Assembly (NCBI GenBank): GCA_026396355.1
Contig: JAPLWY010000086.1
Coordinates: forward strand, 2,900 to 16,661
Direction of reading: 5' to 3'
Source: Microcaldota archaeon
GTDB lineage: Archaea; Micrarchaeota; Micrarchaeia; Anstonellales; Anstonellaceae
Length of the DNA stretch: 13,762 nucleotides
Shown here: positions 8,410-13,762 of the stretch, piece after piece
How the letters are laid out: the number at the start of each line of letters is the position of its first letter
Numbering within the stretch: position 1 is the stretch's first letter
Position numbers and translations under genes: made by a program
Notes under the pieces: generated by a model
The model's input: only the letters and a program-made list of their open reading frames with translations
Told to the model about the DNA's origin: nothing
Database searches by the model: none

Positions 8410-9564
8410 ATGAAAGGGAACATGAGAAAGGACATGCTTGCAATGCGCGAGGCGCACCACTCCAAAGGCGGGCATGTGAATTGCATTTCAATAATGGACA
8501 CGGTGCTGAACTTGGAGGAATTCAAGTCAGCGGAATGCGTGCTGCTATATTCTTCCAAAGGGGGAGAAGTGCATACTGAGGGGATAATCCAAAGCGCGCT
8601 GTCAATTGGAAAGCGGGTGGCGCTCCCTGTCACCAAAAAGGAAAGCCACGCGCTTGAGCTTTACGCAATAGCGGGAATGGACGAGCTGTCACCTGGCGCG
8701 TTTGGAATACTGGAGCCGAAAAGCGATCCTGCAAGGCGCGTGCAGCCGGAAGAGGTTGACCTTGTGCTGGTGCCAGGCGTGTCGTTTGACAGGCGCGGGC
8801 ACAGGCTAGGATATGGAATGGGCTACTATGACTTGCTTCTCAAGAGAGTGAAAGGGCGCAAAATAGGGCTGGCTTACGGCATGCAGATGGTGGAGCGCGT
8901 GCCTGACGAGCCGCATGATGTGGCAGTGGACATGATTGTGACCGAGAATGAGATAATCCGCTGCGGAAACAGTGCGAGCGGAGAGGGGAAAGCGGAAAAA
9001 GACAACCTAGCTTCTGGGAATTTCAAGGTAGTTGTGCTCGCTTCCGGGAAGGGAAGCGACTTCCAGTCTATAATTGATGGAGTGAAAACAGGCGCCGTGC
9101 CTGCGAAAATAGTGGGGCTGATTACGGACAAGCCTGAGGCTTACGCAATCCAGAGAGCAGAGGGGAATGGAATTCCGGCTTTTGCAATTCCGCACAAGGA
9201 CTCGGAAGATCTGGACGAGGGGGTAGTGCTGGCAGGCTACATGAAAATAATTCGGAGCAAGGAGCTGCTTTCGCGCTATGCAGGCAGGATGATTAACATC
9301 CACCCTTCGCTTTTGCCAAAATACCCTGGCGCGCACGCGCAAAAGGATGCTTTTGAGGCTGGCGAGAAAATCTCGGGCTATACCATACATTATGTTGATG
9401 AGTCGCTGGATGGCGGAAAAATAATAAAACAGGAGAAGGTGGATATTTCGGATTGCAAGACTTGGGAGGAGGCTGCGGCGAAAATACTCTCGCGCGAGCA
9501 TGTCGGGCTGCCGGAAATTGTGGCAAAGTTTGCACGGGGAGAAATTGCAGCAGGGAAGAAATGA
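8410..9564 (+). CDS. Fused 5-formyl-THF cyclo-ligase and GAR formyltransferase (PurN)
   Basis: The 384-residue ORF has two enzymes. Residues 1-185 are a 5-formyltetrahydrofolate cyclo-ligase, which uses ATP to return 5-formyl-THF to methenyl-THF. It has an N-terminal RKDMLAMREA, LLYSSKGGEV (45-54) and the signature PGVSFDRRGHRLGYGMGYYD (122-141). A charged linker (186-203) leads to a PurN domain (205-384), which formylates GAR from 10-formyl-THF. That domain has VVLASGKGSDFQ (208-219), VVLAGYMKII (272-281), NIHPSLLPKYPG with catalytic Asn296 and His298, and VDESLDGG with Asp334. Between IPHKD and VVLAGYM it is about 16-20 residues shorter than ordinary PurN, an in-frame loss. GAGGAT lies 5 nt before the ATG. 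It ends the folate cluster. The fusion is in one uninterrupted frame, so it does not depend on a frameshift. Confidence 0.9.
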   Translation: MKGNMRKDMLAMREAHHSKGGHVNCISIMDTVLNLEEFKSAECVLLYSSKGGEVHTEGIIQSALSIGKRVALPVTKKESHALELYAIAGMDELSPGAFGILEPKSDPARRVQPEEVDLVLVPGVSFDRRGHRLGYGMGYYDLLLKRVKGRKIGLAYGMQMVERVPDEPHDVAVDMIVTENEIIRCGNSASGEGKAEKDNLASGNFKVVVLASGKGSDFQSIIDGVKTGAVPAKIVGLITDKPEAYAIQRAEGNGIPAFAIPHKDSEDLDEGVVLAGYMKIIRSKELLSRYAGRMINIHPSLLPKYPGAHAQKDAFEAGEKISGYTIHYVDESLDGGKIIKQEKVDISDCKTWEEAAAKILSREHVGLPEIVAKFARGEIAAGKK

Positions 9565-9615
9565 ATTCACGGATGAGACAGGATGGGAATGCGCAGAAAT
9601 GGGCAATTGACTGCC

Positions 9616-9629
9616 TATTTATATTTTTT
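9616..9629 (+). promoter_or_regulatory. TATA box of the Era-like GTPase unit
   Basis: TATTTATATTTTTT is A/T-rich in a G/C-richer setting. Its centre is about 30 bp before GTG 9652 and 39 bp before ATG 9661. Its T6 tract (9624-9629) may also terminate the upstream folate transcript. Confidence 0.5.
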
Positions 9630-9660
9630 GCATGAAAACAGGAATCAGCAAGTGGTTAGG

Positions 9661-10281
9661 ATGATAGGTAAAATTCTGGGTTGGTTCAGGAAAATTTTCG
9701 GAAAGAGGAAAGACCTTAATCTTGGAATTTACGGAAGCCCCAACGTAGGGAAGACCACGCTGGCCAACAGGATTTGCGTTGACTTGACCGGGGAATCCAT
9801 GGGCACGGTCAGCCCCATACCGCACGAGACGAGAAAAGTGCAGAAAAAGGAGAATATGACCCTCAAGTTCCGCGGCTTTAGGCTGATGATGAATCTTCTG
9901 GACATGCCCGGGATTGCAGTGAAGGTGGACTATCGCGATTTTTTGGAGCACGGGCTCTCGCGCGAGGATGCGCAGAAGAGGGCGCGGGAAGCCACGCGCG
10001 GCGTGGTGGATGCGGTGAAGAGCATGGACAAGGTGGATGCCGCGCTTTTCATAATAGACGCCACCGAAGACCCTTATACTCAAGTTAACATTACTATAAT
10101 CGGGAATATAGAGGCAAGGAATATCCCGGTCATCGTGGTTGCCAACAAGATAGACCTGCCAAATGCGAATACCAAGCGCGTGAGAGACGCGTTCCCGAAC
10201 TATGACTTTGTTGAGCTCTCGGCAATGACAGGCGAGAATCTGGAGCAGCTTTACAGCCATATAGCGGACAAGCTTTCCTGA
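9661..10281 (+). CDS. Archaeal Era-like small GTPase (OapA/ArvA family)
   Basis: The 206-residue product has a Lys-rich amphipathic N-terminus (IGKILGWFRKIFGKRK) that could touch membrane, then a complete G domain. It has the P-loop GSPNVGKTT, TVSPIPHETRKVQ as switch I, DMPG (G3), NKID (G4) and SAM (G5). The SREDAQKRAREATRGVVDAVKSMD region and DATEDPYTQVNITIIGN are typical of the archaeal Era-like family. Family knowledge: in haloarchaea this GTPase (OapA, also called ArvA) lies in an operon with OapB and OapC and has been linked to extracellular vesicle formation. Here the OapC-type gene follows directly. ATG 9661 is preferred by homology. An in-frame GTG at 9652 fits a leaderless start better. 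It appears intact. Confidence 0.88.
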   Translation: MIGKILGWFRKIFGKRKDLNLGIYGSPNVGKTTLANRICVDLTGESMGTVSPIPHETRKVQKKENMTLKFRGFRLMMNLLDMPGIAVKVDYRDFLEHGLSREDAQKRAREATRGVVDAVKSMDKVDAALFIIDATEDPYTQVNITIIGNIEARNIPVIVVANKIDLPNANTKRVRDAFPNYDFVELSAMTGENLEQLYSHIADKLS

Positions 10282-10290
10282 GGTAAATTT

Positions 10291-10665
10291 ATGCACAAGT
10301 GCGTCCGCTGTGGAAGGGCCGCGGCAAGCCTGGAAGAAATCGACTCTGGCTGCCCGTGCGGCTCCAAGGCGTTTGTTTTCGGAAGGTATGAGCCTGACCT
10401 CGCTGGCGGCAACGGGAAGGCAGAGGGCTCGCCCCAGCAGTACAATGCCCACATCAGCTTTGCAAGCGAGGATGTGGAGAACATCAAGGTTCTGTCTGAA
10501 GGGGTTTTTGTGCTCAATGTCAAGGGGCTTTCGCGCGACCCCATGGTGCTGAAAGACGAGGATGGAATCTACTATGTGAAAATACCCTTTGAGCAGAGAA
10601 TGGACGGGAACAAGCCAGAGGGGAATGGGAAAATGAAAGGAGAGGGCGCGAAGAAAAAGGAATAG
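10291..10665 (+). CDS. Zinc-ribbon protein of the OapC/ArvC type
   Basis: This 124-residue protein starts with a zinc ribbon, CVRCG (4-8) and GCPCG (20-24), giving four cysteines for one zinc. A low-complexity Gly/Asn/Lys linker follows. Then comes a conserved-looking block, ENIKVLSEGVFVLNVKGLSRDPMVL and EDGIYYVKIP, which matches my memory of the archaeal OapC zinc-ribbon family that accompanies the Era-like GTPase. The C-terminus is a charged Lys/Glu/Gly tail. The start is supported by TGAGGT overlapping the GTPase stop, 7 nt upstream of the ATG. In the haloarchaeal arrangement a DUF2073 (OapB/ArvB) gene normally sits between the two; it is absent here. The molecular role is not known from the sequence. 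Confidence 0.75.
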   Translation: MHKCVRCGRAAASLEEIDSGCPCGSKAFVFGRYEPDLAGGNGKAEGSPQQYNAHISFASEDVENIKVLSEGVFVLNVKGLSRDPMVLKDEDGIYYVKIPFEQRMDGNKPEGNGKMKGEGAKKKE

Positions 10666-10678
10666 GCAAGCAGGGCGA

Positions 10679-11215
10679 CTATTTGTCAGATTGGTACATG
10701 GCAGCCAGCCTTGCCAGGCTGTCAATGTAGTATTGGTTGCCAATCTTCAGCGTGGCAAACACTGACGCCAGCGCCTCGCCAGGATTGGGGCAGCCGTTCA
10801 CATTGGAATAGACATAGTGCGTAGAGCCTGCGTTTGCGCTTTCCAGTGCCACTGGCTTTCCCCCAGGGTTGTATATCCTGAACCTCATCTCGTAATTCTT
10901 ATTTTTTTGCCTGTTGAAGTAGACCAGGGCGATCTCGTGTTCCCCAGACCTGTTCTTTTCGAGAACGACATCGGCAGTGCAATAGATGCCATTGGCAGCG
11001 CAGCGGTTGCGCTCCCATTCGACAGACAGGCGGGAGATCACTGCGCCTTCGCTGGAAGACGCCCTCCCTGCCCAATCCGGAGACTGCCTTTTGAAAAAGC
11101 ACTGCAGGCTTTTTTTCAGCATTTGCAAATGAAAACCGCGGTCAGAATTTGCCGACCTGGCGAAAAATAGCGGATATGCCGCTATTTGCGTTGATTGCGT
11201 TTTGGTCTCTTGCAT
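10679..11215 (-). CDS. Hypothetical protein, 178 aa
   Basis: I do not recognise this protein. It has no clear signal peptide or membrane helix. The N-terminal 60 residues are basic (MLKKSLQCFFKRQ). The middle looks beta-rich (YCTADVVLEKNRSGEHEIALVYFN, YEMRFRIYNPGGKPVAL), and the C-terminal third is helical (PGEALASVFATLKIGNQYYIDSLARLAAMY). Four cysteines, three in the second half, could pair. The start at ATG 11215 is supported by AGGGAG six bases upstream and a TATA-like TTTTTAAAC further up. An internal Met at 11122 lacks a ribosome binding site. It converges with the zinc-ribbon gene, 13 bp apart. A 9-bp inverted repeat lies within its first codons. Confidence 0.6.
   Translation of the reverse strand: MQETKTQSTQIAAYPLFFARSANSDRGFHLQMLKKSLQCFFKRQSPDWAGRASSSEGAVISRLSVEWERNRCAANGIYCTADVVLEKNRSGEHEIALVYFNRQKNKNYEMRFRIYNPGGKPVALESANAGSTHYVYSNVNGCPNPGEALASVFATLKIGNQYYIDSLARLAAMYQSDK
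11165..11187. repeat. Inverted repeat, 9-bp arms
   Basis: AAATAGCGG (11165-11173) and CCGCTATTT (11179-11187) are perfect inverted copies around ATATG. They lie within the first 20 codons of the 178-aa hypothetical gene. In mRNA this would be a hairpin just downstream of the start codon; as DNA it could bind a dimeric regulator. Confidence 0.5.
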
Positions 11216-11270
11216 GCCAACTCCCTGTTTGAAACGGCAAATCTCTTGGCAGCCAGCTTCTGATTGGAAG

Positions 11271-11283
11271 GGTTTAAAAATCG
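11271..11283 (-). promoter_or_regulatory. TATA-like box for the 178-aa hypothetical gene
   Basis: On the minus strand this reads CGATTTTTAAACC, about 60 bp before ATG 11215, next to the 3' end of archease. A start site about 25 bp on would leave a leader of about 35 nt containing the AGGGAG ribosome site. Confidence 0.4.
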
Positions 11284-11285
11284 AG

Positions 11286-11681
11286 TCAGACGTCGAGAAG
11301 CACTTTTATCGTCCAGCCTTCCTTGTCCTGCTTCACCATGAGCTCGTGGTAGGTGACAGCTTTTACGGTTGCGCGCGGGCGCTTTTTCTCCCCGAATGCC
11401 TCTATTTCCAGCGAGTTTGCGGCAGGATCGAACTTTTTCACTTTTGCGCGCGAGAATACTATCTCGTGCGTGTCCATGTAGGCGAGCATGTCTGCAAGAG
11501 ACTGCACAGTGAGCTCGTCAAGGTTCGGGGCTGACACGAGAAAATCCACGTGCGTTTTTTCCTTTGCCTCCCCGAATACAGAAAAAAGCGCGTGCGCGGA
11601 ATTCTCCAATGCCTCTGAGTAGGTCTTGCCGTATGCTTCGAACATTATGTCCGCGGTGTGCTCCAAAAATCTGTACCGCAT
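11286..11681 (-). CDS. Archease (RtcB tRNA-ligase cofactor)
   Basis: Archease promotes guanylylation and turnover of the RNA ligase RtcB, which joins tRNA exon halves and other 2',3'-cyclic phosphate ends. The 131-residue product has the family's length and hallmarks: an N-terminal FLEHTADIMFEAYG with the conserved Asp11, SLADMLAYMDTHEIVFSR in the middle, and the C-terminal AVTYHELMVKQDKEGWTIKVLLDV with its conserved His and acidic end. I placed the start at ATG 11681 because that gives the standard N-terminus; the frame runs 16 codons further up into the eL33 gene. It begins 34 nt after the eL33 stop on the same strand, so the two are probably cotranscribed. rtcB itself is not in the window. 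Intact. Confidence 0.93.
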   Translation of the reverse strand: MRYRFLEHTADIMFEAYGKTYSEALENSAHALFSVFGEAKEKTHVDFLVSAPNLDELTVQSLADMLAYMDTHEIVFSRAKVKKFDPAANSLEIEAFGEKKRPRATVKAVTYHELMVKQDKEGWTIKVLLDV

Positions 11682-11715
11682 GCAACCACTGGTAACGGAA
11701 AAAATAATGGAAAAA

Positions 11716-11973
11716 TCAAACGATTTCAACTTCGGTGCCGACCGCCTGCCCTGGAAGGCCGCGCTCGAACCGCGCCAGCACTGCGCCCGAGTTGCCGTGC
11801 GCCTTGCTGATCTTGCCCGCTATTTTCTTCCCTGTTGAGGTAGACCAGTAAACGCTCTTGCCGATTATGCCGTCCGCGCTTTTCCTGTCCTTTACCCCGT
11901 CAACTGCCACCACGTATTGGTTCGTGTACTCGGTGTGCACGCCCCTGCGGTAGTTTGAAATTCGTCCCTTCAT
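11716..11973 (-). CDS. rpl35ae: Large-subunit ribosomal protein eL33 (L35Ae)
   Basis: eL33 is a small protein of the archaeal and eukaryotic 60S/50S subunit, absent from bacteria, so it anchors the archaeal assignment. The 85-residue product shows MKGRISNYRRGVHTEYTNQY at the start, WSTSTGKKIAGKISKAHGNSG in the middle and LARFERGLPGQAVGTEVEIV at the end, a nearly complete match to the family pattern. ATG 11973 is fixed by GGAGGT at 11981-11986, 7 nt upstream. The frame stays open 12 codons further, but those are not family sequence. A TATA box overlaps the 3' end of the upstream gene. Archease follows on the same strand. Intact. Confidence 0.96.
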   Translation of the reverse strand: MKGRISNYRRGVHTEYTNQYVVAVDGVKDRKSADGIIGKSVYWSTSTGKKIAGKISKAHGNSGAVLARFERGLPGQAVGTEVEIV

Positions 11974-12011
11974 GAGAATAACCTCCGTTTCGTCTATGTA
12001 TTGTGGCAAGC

Positions 12012-12021
12012 CTATTTAAAT
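12012..12021 (-). promoter_or_regulatory. TATA box of the eL33-archease unit
   Basis: On the minus strand this reads TTTAAATAGG, centred about 44 bp before the eL33 ATG. A start site about 26 bp downstream leaves a leader of roughly 17 nt carrying GGAGGT. It overlaps the last codons of the upstream surface-protein gene. Confidence 0.55.
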
Positions 12022-13385
12022 TCTGCGCCAGGCCTGCGCAAAGAAAAGGCAAAACCCGCAATCAGAAGCGGAATCAGCGCTGGAAGGCAGGGTATTTGCG
12101 ATTTGGGAACGTTCGGGATTGATGGAACTGACGGGAGCTGGGGAAGTTCAGGCAGTGCGGGGGCAGGGTTTGCTGCGCCAGACATCACTTTTGCCGAGAT
12201 TTCCTTGTCCAGGCTGCTGTTTATGCCTGCAAGAATGGCAGAATAGTTTGAGAGAGATTCGATTGTGGGGTTTTCAGGCTGGCTTTCCTTTGCCGCCAGT
12301 AGCTGCGCGCGGAAATTTGCAGCCGATGCGTTCCCTATTATGCGCTCGCTCTTGGTTATTTTCTCGCCTATTCCTTTTTCCTCGGAAAGCGAGGAAGAGT
12401 GAAGAGCAGTTACAAAGTCAATTCTGGAATTTGCGTCTGAATATGCCTGTTCGTATGCGGCTTTCTTGGAAAGCGCCAGTTTGTATTGCCCGCTTTGCCC
12501 GCTGGAGAGTATTTGCGCGGAAATTCCGTTCATTGCAGCAAGCAGGGAATCCGACTGCTGGTCCGGAAGTATTGCGTCGAGCGTGGCTTTTTTCTTTGCA
12601 AGCGTGGAATTGTCCAATGAAATTCTCACGCGGAGAGCCTCAAAATCCTTCACTCTTGTTGAAAGATAAATCTCGTTTTGGCTGCTCGCATTCGCAATTG
12701 CGGCTGCGCGCGCGGGCTGCGCTTGAACGGATTGCTGTATTGAACGGATTGCTGAAATCGACTGCAGCGCGGACTGGATGCGCGGGATTGAATAGTCCAC
12801 CTTGGGGCAGTATTCATAGCAGCGTATTGTTCCGTTTGCGCTGCAGCCCGGGTCAGTGCGGTTGAGGAAAATCGGGCTGTGCGTGAGGTTGGTGGCAAGC
12901 GAGGATAGGGAGAGAAGGGTCGCTTCCTTTTCAGAGAGGAGGGCGGAATTGTTGCCAGCCTCTTCAATGTTGGAATTGAAATCTGAAAGAAGCGAGTCGA
13001 ATCTTTGCCTGCCTGCATTCCATTCCACCATCACCTCCAGGAATCCGTCAGAGTGGATTATGATTTCGCACTGTGGAACGGCAAAGCAGGGAATCTTGCA
13101 GGTTTCTATGCTGTCGCAGGGGTGCATGTTGACCCCGATGTATTGGATGCACTTGCGTTCGTTTGTGTCCTTGGCAGAGGTTGCATTGGATGAGAATTGT
13201 GAGAGGGAGAGAAGATGCGCATCGAATCCTCCGCTTGAGTAAATGTCATTCACCAGCGCCTGCTCGATTTCGTTTTCGCTCGTGAGCGGCTTTGCAGTTT
13301 GTGTGTTAAAAACGTAGGTTTCCTTTCCGTCGGAAGAAACAATGTAGATGCCTGAGGTGGAAAGCTCGCGGTATTGCACTTGCAT
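12012..13385 (-). CDS. Cys-rich, sequon-rich surface protein with C-terminal membrane anchor
   Basis: I cannot name the family. The 457 residues from ATG 13385 end in a Pro-rich linker (PAPALPELPQLPSVPSIPNVP), one hydrophobic helix (about 432-448, LPALIPLLIAGFAFSL) and a basic tail, a typical archaeal outside-facing anchor. The N-terminal half has clustered cysteines (CIQYIGVNMHPCDSIETC, CFAVPQC, GCSANGTIRCYEYC), probably disulfide-bonded. The rest is long helical, coiled-coil-like segments. About ten N-x-S/T sequons fit N-glycosylation. Export is inferred. No signal peptide follows ATG 13385, but the same frame is open upstream and reads SLASALPSSLQIFIDKSFEPG, resembling the end of a signal peptide with an A-x-A cleavage site. 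The true start is therefore probably missing, lost or frameshifted near 13440. Confidence 0.7.
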   Translation of the reverse strand: MQVQYRELSTSGIYIVSSDGKETYVFNTQTAKPLTSENEIEQALVNDIYSSGGFDAHLLSLSQFSSNATSAKDTNERKCIQYIGVNMHPCDSIETCKIPCFAVPQCEIIIHSDGFLEVMVEWNAGRQRFDSLLSDFNSNIEEAGNNSALLSEKEATLLSLSSLATNLTHSPIFLNRTDPGCSANGTIRCYEYCPKVDYSIPRIQSALQSISAIRSIQQSVQAQPARAAAIANASSQNEIYLSTRVKDFEALRVRISLDNSTLAKKKATLDAILPDQQSDSLLAAMNGISAQILSSGQSGQYKLALSKKAAYEQAYSDANSRIDFVTALHSSSLSEEKGIGEKITKSERIIGNASAANFRAQLLAAKESQPENPTIESLSNYSAILAGINSSLDKEISAKVMSGAANPAPALPELPQLPSVPSIPNVPKSQIPCLPALIPLLIAGFAFSLRRPGAEFK

Positions 13386-13392
13386 GCCAGGC

Positions 13393-13569
13393 TCAAAGCT
13401 CTTGTCTATGAAAATCTGGAGCGAGGAGGGGAGGGCTGAGGCGAGGCTTGGCGATCTCCTCGTGTATTTCAGGGTGCCGCTTGAGCGGGTCCATGCGCGC
13501 TTTTACCTCAAGCTCGGATAATTTCAGCTTTATGTTTGCGTGCTTTCTCGAAAGATCCTTCTTGCTCAT
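13393..13569 (-). CDS. Small charged protein, C-terminus probably out of frame
   Basis: ATG 13569 is well supported as a start. GGTGAT (13579-13584) lies 9 nt upstream and a TATA-like box lies about 43 bp upstream. The 58-residue product begins MSKKDLSRKHANIKLKLSEL and continues with charged helical sequence to HPEIHEEIAK. After that, residues turn to PRLSPPLLAPDFHRQEL, which looks like a non-coding frame. The overlapping frame of the surface protein (ALPSSLQIFIDKSFEPG) is the protein-like one there. So either a small gene has been cut by a deletion that fused it to its neighbour, or one base is wrong and a single longer protein starts here. I do not recognise the helical part. Confidence 0.45.
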   Translation of the reverse strand: MSKKDLSRKHANIKLKLSELEVKARMDPLKRHPEIHEEIAKPRLSPPLLAPDFHRQEL

Positions 13570-13605
13570 ACCCACCCAATCACCACTAAGAGGTTGGCAT
13601 GCAGG

Positions 13606-13616
13606 GGTTTTTAATC
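13606..13616 (-). promoter_or_regulatory. TATA-like box upstream of the small charged protein
   Basis: On the minus strand this reads GATTAAAAACC. A start site about 26 bp downstream would leave a leader of roughly 17 nt containing the GGTGAT ribosome site, the same geometry as at eL33. Confidence 0.45.
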
Positions 13617-13648
13617 AAATGCCAAATGCCCTGCTTCGCAATCACATT

Positions 13649-13762
13649 TCACTTCGCGTCTTCCTTCACAATGTACTTGACTGCGAGAAAGACCACCAGG
13701 GCGACTATCAGGAAGTCGATGAGCGCGCCTGCGAAGTCGCCAATCAGCAGTTTTACCGGCCC
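13649..13762 (-). CDS. mscL: C-terminal end of an MscL-type mechanosensitive channel (partial)
   Basis: The frame is open from the window edge to a TGA at 13649-13651 and encodes 37 residues: PVKLLIGDF, then AGALIDFLIVALVVFLAVKYIV, then KEDAK. The pattern GxFxxALIDFLIVAxxxFLxVK is the second membrane helix of MscL, which opens under membrane tension to release solutes in osmotic downshock. The short charged tail fits an archaeal MscL. The N-terminal helix and start lie beyond the window, so the assignment rests on one helix; another small membrane protein is possible. It is codirectional with the small charged gene downstream, which has its own promoter. Confidence 0.65.
   Translation of the reverse strand, partial: GPVKLLIGDFAGALIDFLIVALVVFLAVKYIVKEDAK

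Noticed and set aside
9619..10743. Long minus-strand open frame (374 aa) opposite the GTPase and zinc-ribbon genes
   Set aside because: It lies antisense to two genes with clear family motifs and its translation has no recognisable domain; it is a shadow of G/C-rich codon use.
12378..12396. Hairpin TTCCTCG/CGAGGAA inside the surface-protein gene
   Set aside because: Short, deep within coding sequence, and explained by Ser/Glu codons; nothing links it to regulation.
1..13762. CRISPR array, cas genes, transposase or integrase
   Set aside because: No regularly spaced repeats and no recognisable mobile-element or Cas protein in any frame.

Overview
The window is archaeal chromosomal DNA. The support is ribosomal protein eL33 (L35Ae), archease, an archaeal Era-like GTPase with its OapC/ArvC-type zinc-ribbon partner, and A/T-rich TATA-like boxes placed about 25 bp upstream of likely transcript starts instead of -35/-10 promoters. 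Shine-Dalgarno sequences of the GGAGGTGAT type are also present. Gene spacing is tight. Small genome size and a DPANN-like lineage are possible, but that is inference; nothing here fixes the phylum.

Layout. Positions 1-287 hold the 3' end of an unrecognised plus-strand gene. A tRNA-Pro(CGG) follows at 371-443. An 87-bp insert after it is rich in hairpins and ends in a second copy of the last 16 nt of the tRNA region. On the minus strand lie a small frameshifted gene of unknown function (560-953) and a broken MgtA/MgtB-type P-type ATPase gene (996-3506). Divergent from the ATPase, and probably one transcription unit, are purB, glyA, folD, folC and a fused 5-formyl-THF cyclo-ligase/PurN gene (3690-9564). 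A separate promoter then drives the Era-like GTPase (OapA/ArvA family) and the zinc-ribbon gene (9661-10665). The rest is on the minus strand: an unknown 178-aa protein, archease, eL33, a large Cys- and sequon-rich membrane-anchored surface protein, a small charged protein, and at the window edge the C-terminal end of an MscL-type mechanosensitive channel.

How the genes work together. The purB-to-purN block forms a folate one-carbon route. GlyA loads one-carbon units from serine onto THF. FolD converts methylene-THF to 10-formyl-THF. FolC would polyglutamylate the cofactor. The cyclo-ligase domain recovers 5-formyl-THF. The PurN domain spends 10-formyl-THF on GAR formylation, and PurB acts later in the same purine pathway. 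Archease (tRNA-ligase cofactor) and eL33 are housekeeping RNA and translation genes.

The window carries an unusual number of small lesions: a 20-bp tandem duplication and an internal loss in the ATPase gene, an internal loss in folC, a missing stretch in the PurN domain, a one-base frameshift in the small gene at 560-953, and a frame break upstream of the surface-protein gene. Either the assembly is unreliable at this scale or several genes are decaying. Raw reads would decide. The most biologically interesting items are the cyclo-ligase/PurN fusion, the GTPase/zinc-ribbon pair lacking the usual middle partner, and the tRNA-linked structured insert.
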